Shown piece by piece: positions 1 to 7,276 of a stretch of 44,602 nt of DNA; the stretch's first letter is position 1; every line of letters starts with the position of its first letter. The notes under the pieces were generated by a model. It saw nothing but the letters and a program-made list of their open reading frames with translations, did no database searches and had not been told where the DNA came from. The position numbers were made by a program, and so were the translations under genes. The stretch is taken from the NCBI GenBank assembly GCA_015655125.1, contig JAATFP010000011.1, positions 1-44,602 on the forward strand. Reading direction: 5' to 3'. Source of the stretch: Chitinophagales bacterium (GTDB lineage Bacteria; Bacteroidota; Bacteroidia; Chitinophagales; Chitinophagaceae).

Positions 1-521
1 CAAATTCGGTTTCGGCCACAGCGGTGCCGGATAAGTCGATCCTTATCACGATCACTGCAGATGGAAGAACCTTCCTGATGTTGGGAGATGAAACAAAAAA
101 GGCAGACGTTCTTGCAGATGTTAATACAACTAAAGGGCTTGGACTTTCTCCTGCGGAACTGAAGAAATGGTCAAAACAAGAATTCATCGGTGTTCCTTTC
201 AACCAGATCAAATCTTATCTGGATGCAGCGGTTCCACCGTCACCGGCAAGTTTGCCGGGAATTCCTACCGATACTGCCAACAACCAGATGATTGATTGGG
301 TTCGAAGCATCACCAACGCTTATCGCGGCGGAGATCAGGCGGAACTTCAGAAAATGATCCTGGTGAAAGGGGACAACGAATCAAAGTATCCTACTTTCAG
401 ACATATCAAGGAAGCGTTCAAGGCAAATGAGATCTTCAAATTCAGGATCGTTACCAATGGCCAGGCGCCTCCGGTAGGATCCGAACTGTATCTCAGCGCT
501 AAGAACGGGACCGCGGAGTAA
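1..521 (+). CDS. ExbD/TolR-family biopolymer transport protein, 5'-truncated by window edge
   Basis: The reading frame is open from the first bases of the window (codons begin at position 3) to a TAA at 519-521, so the N-terminus, including the single membrane helix, lies outside. A GTG at 24 is in frame but is unlikely to be the start. What remains is the periplasmic domain: a beta-rich opening (ILITITADGRTFLML) followed by a long insert and an alpha/beta tail (TFRHIKEAFKANEIFKFRIVTN) typical of large ExbD proteins of Bacteroidota. ExbD works with ExbB in the inner membrane to convert proton motive force into motion of TonB. A second exbD starts 29 bp downstream and tonB follows, so the three probably form one operon, with exbB expected just upstream of the window. 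The family call rests on the tail domain and the context. Confidence 0.8.
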   Translation, partial: NSVSATAVPDKSILITITADGRTFLMLGDETKKADVLADVNTTKGLGLSPAELKKWSKQEFIGVPFNQIKSYLDAAVPPSPASLPGIPTDTANNQMIDWVRSITNAYRGGDQAELQKMILVKGDNESKYPTFRHIKEAFKANEIFKFRIVTNGQAPPVGSELYLSAKNGTAE

Positions 522-550
522 TAATTTTATAAAATTAAAAAGACAGCGAC

Positions 551-1099
551 ATGGCAGAAATGGATACTTCGTCCGGCGGCGGCCATAAGAAAGGGCCGGG
601 CGTAAAAAAAGGAAAGAAACTTTCCACCAGGGTTGATCTCACACCGATGGTGGACCTTGGGTTCCTGTTGGTTACATTCTTTGTATTTACTACAACGATG
701 GCTCAAAGTACAGCAATGAACATGAACGAGCCAAAGGATGATAAAGAAAAAGAAAAGAAGGTAAAGAATTCAGGTGCAATGACGATCCTGCTGGGAAAAG
801 GCGATCAGGTATATTATTACTTTGGTCAGCTTGATGCAGCAACGATCAGCGAACAATTCAAAAGCACAGATTTTAAAAAGATCCGTGACCTGATTGTGGA
901 GAAGAAAAAGTCAACACCTATCGACGATCTGATGTACATCATCAAATCTGACGATTCTTCAACTTTTAAAAATGCCATCAGCATACTGGATGAAATGACC
1001 ATTTCCGGTGTAAAAGCAGGACATTATGCAGAAGTTGCAATGACGCCTACGGAAGCCGAACTGATCAAGAAAACAGAAGAAGCAAACGGCATTAAATAA
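551..1099 (+). CDS. exbD: ExbD/TolR-family biopolymer transport protein
   Basis: This 182-aa protein has a Lys/Gly-rich cytoplasmic N-terminus (residues 1-27), then a single membrane segment containing the ExbD signature VDLTPMVDLGFLL, with the proton-path aspartate at Asp35, and a periplasmic domain of about 130 residues. It is the proton-conducting partner of ExbB that powers TonB-dependent outer-membrane uptake. It lies 29 bp after another exbD and 49 bp before tonB, which supports a single transcription unit exbD-exbD-tonB. The gene at 2218 is a close paralogue: the 27-residue block around the membrane helix is nearly identical and both proteins begin MAE. Family assignment is firm. Which TonB receptors it serves cannot be told. 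Confidence 0.93.
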   Translation: MAEMDTSSGGGHKKGPGVKKGKKLSTRVDLTPMVDLGFLLVTFFVFTTTMAQSTAMNMNEPKDDKEKEKKVKNSGAMTILLGKGDQVYYYFGQLDAATISEQFKSTDFKKIRDLIVEKKKSTPIDDLMYIIKSDDSSTFKNAISILDEMTISGVKAGHYAEVAMTPTEAELIKKTEEANGIK

Positions 1100-1148
1100 T
1101 TTGTGGAATCCCGGATTATTTTGAATCTAACAACAAACGAATTTAATA

Positions 1149-1979
1149 ATGGAAGCAAACAAAATCTTAAACGCTGATATTCTCGATATCATTTTCGAGG
1201 GTAAAAATAAAAACTACGGCGCTTACGATCTGCGTAAAACATACAATAAACGTATGATAAAAGCGCTCATCGTTACAGGAGCTATCTTGCTTCTCGTGTT
1301 TATCGGTTTGGTCGTTTACAGTCAGCTTAGCAAAACATCCGACAATGATGTTTTGAACGTAAAAGACACCGAACTGGCGCAGGTAAAGGAAGATGCACCA
1401 CCGCCACCACCACCGCCACCACCGCCACCAACTCCACCACCACCACCTGAGATCAACCAGGTTCAGTTTACACCTCCAAAAATCGTAAAAGATGAGGAAG
1501 TGAAACCCGAAGAAAAGATCGAAGAGATCAAGGAAGATCAGACCATCAGTACTAAAACCGTTGAATCGGACAATAAAGTACAGGTTGTTCAGGCGCCTGT
1601 GGAAGATAAAGGAACACAGGTTGTGGAAATTCCAAAAGAAAGCGATGAAGGAAAGATCTTTACAAAGGTTGAAGTGGAAGCTGAGTTTCCTGGTGGAGCT
1701 GCAGCGTGGACACGCTACCTTCGTAATAACCTGAATGCAAGCGCACCGGTAGACGGTGGCGCCCCTCCGGGAACTTACCAGGTAATCGTTCGTTTTATCG
1801 TGAGCAAAGATGGTTCTATCAGCGACGTAGTTCCTGAAACAAAATTTGGTTACGGAATGGAGGACGAAGCTGTAAAAGCGATCAAGAAAGGTCCGAAATG
1901 GACACCTGCCCTGCAGAACGGTAAGAACGTGAATGCTTATCGCCGTCAGCCAATCACGTTCGTAGTTGCGGAAGAGTAA
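1149..1979 (+). CDS. tonB: TonB-family energy transducer protein
   Basis: A 276-aa protein with the N-terminal block seen in TonB proteins of Bacteroidota (ILDIIFEGKNKNYGAYDLRK, residues 11-30), one membrane helix at about 38-58, a proline run at about 84-100 interrupted by one threonine, a charged Glu/Lys-rich spacer to about residue 170, and a C-terminal TonB domain (EAEFPGGAAAWTRYLRNNL ... YQVIVRFIVSKDGSISDV). The protein transmits motion of the ExbB-ExbD motor across the periplasm to TonB-dependent receptors. It is the last gene of the exbD-exbD-tonB group and is followed by a strong terminator at 2007-2037. The proline codons are mostly CCA/CCG repeats, which could be prone to slippage. 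A mirrored open frame on the other strand is a shadow of this run. Confidence 0.93.
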   Translation: MEANKILNADILDIIFEGKNKNYGAYDLRKTYNKRMIKALIVTGAILLLVFIGLVVYSQLSKTSDNDVLNVKDTELAQVKEDAPPPPPPPPPPPTPPPPPEINQVQFTPPKIVKDEEVKPEEKIEEIKEDQTISTKTVESDNKVQVVQAPVEDKGTQVVEIPKESDEGKIFTKVEVEAEFPGGAAAWTRYLRNNLNASAPVDGGAPPGTYQVIVRFIVSKDGSISDVVPETKFGYGMEDEAVKAIKKGPKWTPALQNGKNVNAYRRQPITFVVAEE

Positions 1980-2006
1980 GATAATCACAATTTAATTTGA
2001 ATATTG

Positions 2007-2037
2007 AGCCCCTGGATTTCTTCCGGGGGCTTTTTTT
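2007..2037 (+). terminator. Rho-independent terminator after tonB
   Basis: A 10-bp stem (agcccctgga / tccgggggct, one T-G wobble) with loop tttct is followed by a run of six T. It starts 28 bp after the tonB stop and separates the first TonB cluster from the third exbD gene. Confidence 0.85.
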
Positions 2038-2217
2038 GCTACAAAAATTGTGGAGATAGAAAATGCCGGATAGACGTAATGGCGGGAAGAACACAGAATA
2101 ATTTCCTTCCCTCTTCCCGGCAAAGATATCTGCGCCATCTCCGGAGAAAATTTTCCGAAGGCAAAGGAAAGGTTTGTGGAATTTAGGGAAGCTGCCATCT
2201 AAACAAAAACTACTATT

Positions 2218-2745
2218 ATGGCAGAAATTACCAGCACCAACAGCAACTTTAAAAAAGGAATTGTAAAACGAATGGTCAAAAAAAGCACCCGCGTCGATCT
2301 AACACCGATGGTCGATCTTGGGTTTTTGCTCGTCACATTCTTTGTTTTTACTACCACGATGGCGCAACCGAAAGTGATGAAAATTAATATGCCAAATGAC
2401 AAATCTACCGACGTAAATGATGAAGTTTGCGAAACCTGTGCCTTAACTGTATTGCTGGACAAAAACAATAAATTGTATTATTATGAGGGCCTTGACAAAA
2501 ATGCTGTGTACAAACAAACCACGTATTCGCACGATGGTATCCGAACACTTATCACTGAAAAAAAGAAACGGGTATCCGCCGCAAACCGCGACATGGTACT
2601 TATTATAAAGTCTTCTGATCAGTCGACCTTGAAAAATCTTGTAAACGTGATCGATGAATCCAACATTGCGATGATCAAACGTTATTACATGGCGGAATTA
2701 AATGAGCAGGATAAACGCAAACTGTCTGTTGCGGGTTACGAATGA
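2218..2745 (+). CDS. ExbD/TolR-family biopolymer transport protein (stand-alone paralogue)
   Basis: This 175-aa ExbD has a short basic N-terminus, the membrane signature STRVDLTPMVDLGFLLVTFF with the key aspartate at Asp33, and a periplasmic domain with LTVLLDKNNKLYYYEG. It closely matches the exbD at 551 in the membrane block but diverges in the periplasmic part, where it has a Cys-x-x-Cys pair (VCETCALT) that the other copy lacks. It lies beyond the tonB terminator, after a 238-bp gap, and therefore seems to be transcribed on its own, which suggests a specialised or swappable motor subunit. The start ATG at 2218 gives the same MAE start as its paralogue. No exbB or tonB is paired with it locally. 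Confidence 0.9.
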   Translation: MAEITSTNSNFKKGIVKRMVKKSTRVDLTPMVDLGFLLVTFFVFTTTMAQPKVMKINMPNDKSTDVNDEVCETCALTVLLDKNNKLYYYEGLDKNAVYKQTTYSHDGIRTLITEKKKRVSAANRDMVLIIKSSDQSTLKNLVNVIDESNIAMIKRYYMAELNEQDKRKLSVAGYE

Positions 2746-2786
2746 AGACCTGCAGTTTGGGCAACTCTTTACCCGTAACCCGCAAC
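2728..2786 (+). repeat. 13-bp perfect inverted repeat spanning exbD stop and mnmE promoter
   Basis: gttgcgggttacg at 2728-2740 is perfectly complementary to cgtaacccgcaac at 2774-2786, with a 33-nt loop. The left arm lies inside the last codons of exbD (stop at 2743-2745). The right arm ends 4 bp before the mnmE -7 box. No T run follows, so it is not a classical terminator, though it could form the 3' end structure of the exbD mRNA. Confidence 0.6.
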
Positions 2787-2790
2787 TAAT

Positions 2791-2798
2791 TATCTTTG
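2791..2798 (+). promoter_or_regulatory. -7 promoter element of mnmE (TATCTTTG)
   Basis: TATCTTTG fits the Bacteroidota sigma -7 consensus TAnnTTTG. It ends 4 nt before the mnmE ATG at 2803, so the expected transcription start coincides with the start codon. A TTG at the usual 17-23 bp spacing upstream is not present, so only half of the promoter is supported. Confidence 0.55.
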
Positions 2799-2802
2799 CA
2801 GG

Positions 2803-4176
2803 ATGTTAAACAAACTTTCGGGCTGGAGTGATACGATCGTTGCTATTGCAACGGCACCTGGAACAGGAGCCATTGCAACGATCCGTTTAAGCGGTAATGA
2901 TAGTTTCGCCATCATCGATAAACTTTTCCCTTCAAAAAAAATTTCTGAACAGCTTTCCCACACTATACATTTTGGTTTGCTTAAACTCGATGGAGTTGCA
3001 ATAGACGAAGTGGTGATAGCTGTTTTTAAGGGCCCCAAAAGTTATACGGGAGAAGATACCATCGAAATAGGTTGTCACGGAAGTATATTTATCCAGCAAA
3101 AAATATTAAATGCCTGTACGCAAAAAGGCGCGCGGCTGGCAAAGCCGGGCGAGTTCACTCAACGTGCGTTCCTGCACGGCAAAATGGATCTTACACAGGC
3201 AGAAGCAGTGGCTGACCTGATTGCTGCAAATACCGAAGCCTCGCAAAAGAATGCATTGAACAATATCCGCGGCGGATTTTCAGACGAATTAAAACTTATG
3301 CGCGATGAGTTGATTCAGTTTGCCGCATTGATTGAACTCGAACTTGATTTTGCTACGGAAGACGTAGAGTTTGCAGACAGGACAAAATTTTATGATCTGC
3401 TGAATAGAATTACTAAAACAACAGACTATCTGGTAAGATCGTTTCAGTTGGGAAACGTAATAAAAAATGGCGTTACTGTTGCCATCATCGGCAAGCCCAA
3501 TGCCGGTAAATCAACCTTACTGAATACTTTACTCAATGAAAATCGTGCCATCGTAAGTGATATCGCCGGTACTACGCGCGATACGATCGAAGAAGTACTC
3601 AACATTCGCGGCATCCTTTTCCGGCTGATTGACACAGCGGGTATCCGCAGCCACAGCAGCGACGTGATTGAAAATATCGGCATTGAAAAAAGCTTCGAGA
3701 AAATGAAGACTGCGGACATCGTTCTGTATATTTTTGACATCAACGAAGAAACCCCCGGCAGCCTTCAAAAGCAAAAGCAAATATTTGACGAAGCCGGAAT
3801 TCAATATCTACTGGCTGCCAATAAAGCAGATATTTCAACCGCAGGGAATATATTTTCTGACGACAATATATTCCATATTTCTGCGAAAAATAAAAGCAAT
3901 ATAGAAAACCTTACGGATGCACTTTACGAAAAAACAGTCAGGGACACTTTATCGGAAGATAATACTATTATTACAAATGCCCGCCACTACGATGCGTTGG
4001 TTAAAGTGAGAAGCTCGCTTTCAGATATCATGAGCGGGCTGGATACAAATGTTTCCGGTGATCTGCTTTCTCTTGATATAAGGAGTTGTTTGTATTATCT
4101 CGGCGAGATAACCGGTGAGGTCACGAATGAAGATAAGCTTGATTTTATCTTCAGCAAGTTCTGTATCGGAAAGTGA
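2803..4176 (+). CDS. mnmE: tRNA uridine-5-carboxymethylaminomethyl modification GTPase MnmE
   Basis: A 457-aa protein, the usual length for MnmE. It has an N-terminal tetrahydrofolate-binding domain (TIVAIATAPGTGAIATIRLSG), a helical domain, and an inserted G domain beginning at about residue 217 with the P-loop GKPNAGKST (from residue 230), the switch GTTRDT, DTAG and NKAD. It ends in the diagnostic CIGK with catalytic Cys454. MnmE acts with MnmG in the cytoplasm to add the carboxymethylaminomethyl group to U34 of several tRNAs; mnmG is not in the window. The start ATG at 2803 is the only one that gives the full N-terminal domain, and the -7 box just upstream implies little or no 5' leader. 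Identity is secure. Confidence 0.98.
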   Translation: MLNKLSGWSDTIVAIATAPGTGAIATIRLSGNDSFAIIDKLFPSKKISEQLSHTIHFGLLKLDGVAIDEVVIAVFKGPKSYTGEDTIEIGCHGSIFIQQKILNACTQKGARLAKPGEFTQRAFLHGKMDLTQAEAVADLIAANTEASQKNALNNIRGGFSDELKLMRDELIQFAALIELELDFATEDVEFADRTKFYDLLNRITKTTDYLVRSFQLGNVIKNGVTVAIIGKPNAGKSTLLNTLLNENRAIVSDIAGTTRDTIEEVLNIRGILFRLIDTAGIRSHSSDVIENIGIEKSFEKMKTADIVLYIFDINEETPGSLQKQKQIFDEAGIQYLLAANKADISTAGNIFSDDNIFHISAKNKSNIENLTDALYEKTVRDTLSEDNTIITNARHYDALVKVRSSLSDIMSGLDTNVSGDLLSLDIRSCLYYLGEITGEVTNEDKLDFIFSKFCIGK

Positions 4177-4290
4177 TAAGTGCAGCACATCGGTTATAAT
4201 CAATTGGGTAAACAAATAATTAACTACTTATTTTACCTTTCCATTTACTTTCTGATTATTTTACACCGCAATTCACACCTATACGTATAT

Positions 4291-5985
4291 ATGAAATACA
4301 GATTTTTTACCCTCCTCGCTTTTATCGTAATTTTATTTGCTGCCTGCGATCGTAAAAAGAAAGATAAACCCGCACCGGCAGTTACAGATATCAAAGAAAA
4401 ATTCCAGGAATTTCACCCTGAAGAATTTAAGGAAGAAGATAATATCACACCACGCGACTTTAGCATCGATACAAGCAACTCCTACAGCAGCATTTTTTTC
4501 GACAGCAGCGCTTTGGTAAAATATCTTTCTGATAATAAAATCGACCGCGCCGTCGGCTCGCGCATGACGAGCTTTTATAATGCCCGCAATTACCAGTTCT
4601 CCTGGTTCTCATCTGATGGACCTACAGAGCAGGCTCGCGGCTTCTGGAACATGCACAATTATCTCACCACTTATGAAAACGGAAAAGTGCTGATAGACAG
4701 CAGCCTTCAAAAAAGAATGGATGTGTACGTGGCAGATGACGATACTTCAACAAAATGGACGTCAAAAGACAAATTGCTCCTCAACACGGAATTGAAGATG
4801 ACGCAACATTACATCATGTTTGCTTTGCTCAATTACGACAAAGGGTTTGTTGAACGAAAAGAACTTGAAAGTTTTGTTCCGGTAAAAAAAGATTCTGTTC
4901 CTGCACTTGTTACTTCGTTATTGAATGGAGAAAATCTTGATAAAAAATATTACGACAGTGTAAATCCTTCTTACAAAAAATTGAAGGACGAGCTGGCAAA
5001 ATATGTGGAAATACAAAAGGCCGGCGGCTGGCCGAAAATAAATGCAGATGCAAAAACGCTGGCTGCTACTGATACTTCTAAATTTATTGCCGTGCTGAAG
5101 GAACATCTTTTTATTACCGGTGACCTTGCAACAAAAGATACGACACCCTTCTTCACTGCCGAGCTGGATTCTGCCATCCGGATCTTCCAGGTAAGGCATG
5201 GATATAAACCAACAGGAAAGCTGACCGACAGCCAGATCAGGGATATGAATGTTTCGGCAGACAAACGTATCACACAGATATTGATCAACCTTGGCCGGAC
5301 ACAATGGCTGGTGGCAGAACCCGCCGGCAAGTTGATTACGGTAAATATTCCCGAATTTATTTTACATGTTAAAGACGGAAAAGAAAAAGTATTTGACATG
5401 GTAGTAGTGGTGGGCAAGCAGGGAAGCAAGACGACCATGTTTACCGGCAATCTCAACACGATCGTTTTCAGTCCGTACTGGAACGTTCCCTACAGCATCT
5501 CCAAAAAAGAAATTGCACCCGGTATAAGGAGAAGTGGCAATGCATACCTGGCGCGGCAGAACATGGAGGTGGTAGGTACATGGGGCAACGGTATCCCGCG
5601 CGTGCGGCAGAAACCCGGCGGAAATAATTCACTTGGACGCGTGAAATTTCTATTTCCAAACAGCTATGATATTTACTTTCATGATACACCGTCGAAAAGT
5701 TTGTTCAAGAACGACAAGCGTGCATATAGCCACGGTTGTATCCGTTTGAGTGATCCTGTGAAAATGGCAAATTATTTATTGCAGGGCGATACGGCCTGGA
5801 CGGCACCCAAGATCGATTCGGCGATGCACATGAGCAAAGAAAAATATGTGAAAGTAAAACCCGCGGTACCGGTGTTGATAACTTACTACACTGCCTGGGT
5901 AGATGACGATGGATTGCTGCATTTTGCAGATGATATTTACGGCCATGATAAAGATCTGACGGCAAAGATGTTTACGAAGAAATGA
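4291..5985 (+). CDS. L,D-transpeptidase lipoprotein (YcbB/LdtD-like)
   Basis: The start ATG at 4291 gives a lipoprotein signal (MKYRFFTLLAFIVILFAAC) with the lipobox cysteine at residue 19; an open frame upstream adds no plausible start. The 564-aa product has a long scaffold region, a peptidoglycan-binding helical domain at about 265-330 (TAELDSAIRIFQVRHGYKPTG) and a C-terminal YkuD catalytic domain with SHGCIRLSD, His481 and catalytic Cys483. The layout matches the large YcbB-type enzymes, which make 3-3 cross-links in peptidoglycan or anchor proteins to it. Lipidation would place it on a membrane facing the periplasm. It lies 114 bp after mnmE and is followed by the 51-bp inverted repeat element. 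The reaction type is well supported; the exact role is not. Confidence 0.92.
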   Translation: MKYRFFTLLAFIVILFAACDRKKKDKPAPAVTDIKEKFQEFHPEEFKEEDNITPRDFSIDTSNSYSSIFFDSSALVKYLSDNKIDRAVGSRMTSFYNARNYQFSWFSSDGPTEQARGFWNMHNYLTTYENGKVLIDSSLQKRMDVYVADDDTSTKWTSKDKLLLNTELKMTQHYIMFALLNYDKGFVERKELESFVPVKKDSVPALVTSLLNGENLDKKYYDSVNPSYKKLKDELAKYVEIQKAGGWPKINADAKTLAATDTSKFIAVLKEHLFITGDLATKDTTPFFTAELDSAIRIFQVRHGYKPTGKLTDSQIRDMNVSADKRITQILINLGRTQWLVAEPAGKLITVNIPEFILHVKDGKEKVFDMVVVVGKQGSKTTMFTGNLNTIVFSPYWNVPYSISKKEIAPGIRRSGNAYLARQNMEVVGTWGNGIPRVRQKPGGNNSLGRVKFLFPNSYDIYFHDTPSKSLFKNDKRAYSHGCIRLSDPVKMANYLLQGDTAWTAPKIDSAMHMSKEKYVKVKPAVPVLITYYTAWVDDDGLLHFADDIYGHDKDLTAKMFTKK

Positions 5986-6012
5986 TCGCTTCGAATCAGA
6001 TGCGGAATTTTT

Positions 6013-6271
6013 ATCGCAGATTTCTTTTCCCGCTACGCGGGATGATTAATGGATTACGCAGATTTTATTCCGGCTTCGCCGAAATTTGGGTGCCGCAGAT
6101 GCGCTGATATCGAAAAGAATTCAGGATATAAATACCTGCGTATCTGCGGTAATTTTCTCCTGTAAAATTTCAGATGATTTCGCTACGATCTTCGCGTAAA
6201 GTTTTGCGAAGCAAAACATCATCTGCGTAATCCATTAATCATCCCGCGTAGCGGGAAAAGAAATCTGCGAT
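6013..6271. repeat. 259-bp element bounded by perfect 51-bp inverted repeats
   Basis: Positions 6013-6063 and 6221-6271 are exact reverse complements over all 51 bases. The element fills the gap between the convergent L,D-transpeptidase gene and the cvfB-like gene. Each arm contains a small hairpin (cccgc tac gcggg) and ends in cgcagat words. The 157-bp centre holds further hairpins, for example gttttgc gaa gcaaaac, and more ctgcg/cgcag words. No open frame and no clear target-site duplication were found. A 16-bp piece of the centre (6134-6149) recurs at 15525-15540 with one mismatch, so this looks like a member of a dispersed repeat family. Confidence 0.9.
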
Positions 6272-6277
6272 CTTCAA

Positions 6278-7114
6278 TCAACTTTCTATCAATCGAAATC
6301 CGCCATCTTCAAAATTGATCTTTCGCTGCCGGTACAGGTTCCCGGTGGTCATCTTAAAAGTTTTTTTACTCATTCCAAAAAACTGGTAGATATCTTCCGG
6401 ATCGGATTTATCATGATAGGGTAGGAAATTTTTATTTTCTTTCAGAAGCCGTAGGATCTTTTCCGTTTCGTCCTCAATACGGTTGTATCCGGGTTTGCCG
6501 GCGGCAACATCGATATTATTGTTAGCCGGGTGAATCTTTTTTATAAACCCGGTGAACTTATCACCTTCGCCGATTGTTCTGTAAATTTCGTTGAAATGCA
6601 ACACGCCTGTGTGTTTGTTGTTGATGATCATCAGGTAACCGATATCGGTGCGCCGGAAAACAATCAGATTCACTACGTCAAGTTCTTTTACCGACAAATG
6701 ATCATTGCTTAAAGTCTGCTCGATCCGTTCAGTTGCGGCAATGCGCCCGGTTTGTTCATCGATGTAGATTTTTACAAGGTATTCGCCATTTGGCCGCATA
6801 CCCAGCAATTGTTGTGATTTGGGAACGAAAAGATCTTTCATCAATCCAAAATCGAGGAACGCACCTTGTTCTGTAACGGTGACTGCACGAAGCTTTACGA
6901 TATCGCCCGCTACACCCAGCGGTTGCTGTGTTGTAGCGATCATTCGGCCTTCGCTGTCGTGATATACGAACACATTCACTTCATCGCCGATGTTGGCATT
7001 TTTCGGAACAAATCTTTTTGGCAGCAACACGCCTTCGCCGCCATCGTCGAGATACACGCCAAAATCTACTTCCCTTAAAACTTTTAATTTATTGTATTCG
7101 CCCACTTTTACCAT
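6278..7114 (-). CDS. cvfB: CvfB-family S1-like RNA-binding protein
   Basis: The 278-aa protein begins MVKVGEYNKLKVLREVDFGVYL, the typical opening of CvfB/YitL proteins. It has consecutive OB-fold/S1-like domains over about residues 1-210 (GVYLDDGGEGVLLPKRFVP; GAFLDFGLMKDLFVPKSQQ; GFIKKIHPANNNIDVA) and a C-terminal winged helix (EKILRLLKENKNFLPYHDKSDPEDIYQFFGMSKKTFKMTTGNLYRQRKI). Members bind RNA; in Staphylococcus the family affects virulence gene expression, but the general role is unclear. The gene runs convergent to the L,D-transpeptidase gene, and its stop is 7 bp from the inverted repeat. The -7 box lies 4 nt before the ATG, so the mRNA is probably leaderless. The family call is good; the symbol is by homology only. 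Confidence 0.85.
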   Translation of the reverse strand: MVKVGEYNKLKVLREVDFGVYLDDGGEGVLLPKRFVPKNANIGDEVNVFVYHDSEGRMIATTQQPLGVAGDIVKLRAVTVTEQGAFLDFGLMKDLFVPKSQQLLGMRPNGEYLVKIYIDEQTGRIAATERIEQTLSNDHLSVKELDVVNLIVFRRTDIGYLMIINNKHTGVLHFNEIYRTIGEGDKFTGFIKKIHPANNNIDVAAGKPGYNRIEDETEKILRLLKENKNFLPYHDKSDPEDIYQFFGMSKKTFKMTTGNLYRQRKINFEDGGFRLIES

Positions 7115-7118
7115 AGAG

Positions 7119-7126
7119 CAAAGGTA
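7119..7126 (-). promoter_or_regulatory. -7 promoter element of cvfB-like gene (TACCTTTG)
   Basis: On the minus strand TACCTTTG ends 4 nt before the start codon at 7114-7112. It is an exact fit to TAnnTTTG. The expected start of transcription falls at or next to the A of the ATG. No TTG occurs at the normal spacing upstream. Confidence 0.55.
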
Positions 7127-7171
7127 GTTAATAAGTTAATGGGTGAATGAGTCAATGGTGAATGGTGAAAT
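7126..7171. repeat. Heptamer/octamer-period intergenic tract
   Basis: Units such as agttaatg, ggtgaatg, agtcaatg, gtgaatg and gtgaaat follow each other at 7-8 bp steps. The tract starts within the cvfB -7 box and occupies the upstream side of that promoter. It is one of several 7-bp-period tracts in this window. Confidence 0.6.
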
Positions 7172-7211
7172 CTTCAAAACTATTTTTTGGATTTCTAATA
7201 GTCAGGATATT

Positions 7212-7239
7212 TAAACCCTAAACCCTAAACTCTAAACTA
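7212..7239. repeat. Four 7-bp units of taaaccc type (telomere-like)
   Basis: Four adjacent heptamers, taaaccc twice followed by taaactc and taaacta, lie in the divergent gap between the cvfB-like gene and the helicase gene. The unit resembles the plant telomere repeat, but the setting is bacterial and the resemblance is likely chance. Confidence 0.75.
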
Positions 7240-7276
7240 TTCAGTATCTTTATAGCCAATTAATACTTATAAGATT

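Noticed and set aside
1398..1449. CCA/CCG microsatellite in tonB as a phase-variable switch
   Set aside because: The repeat unit is a multiple of three, so length changes would keep the frame; a proline run is normal for TonB.
1167..1988. 273-aa open frame on the minus strand opposite tonB
   Set aside because: It is the mirror of the proline run (giving a tryptophan-rich stretch) and has no plausible fold; tonB on the plus strand is clear.
2004..2186. 60-aa frame in the tonB-exbD gap
   Set aside because: It overlaps the terminator after tonB and has no sensible protein features.
7212..7239. Telomere-like repeats suggesting a linear chromosome end or eukaryotic contamination
   Set aside because: Only four units, flanked by normal bacterial genes, and it fits the general 7-bp-period pattern of this window.
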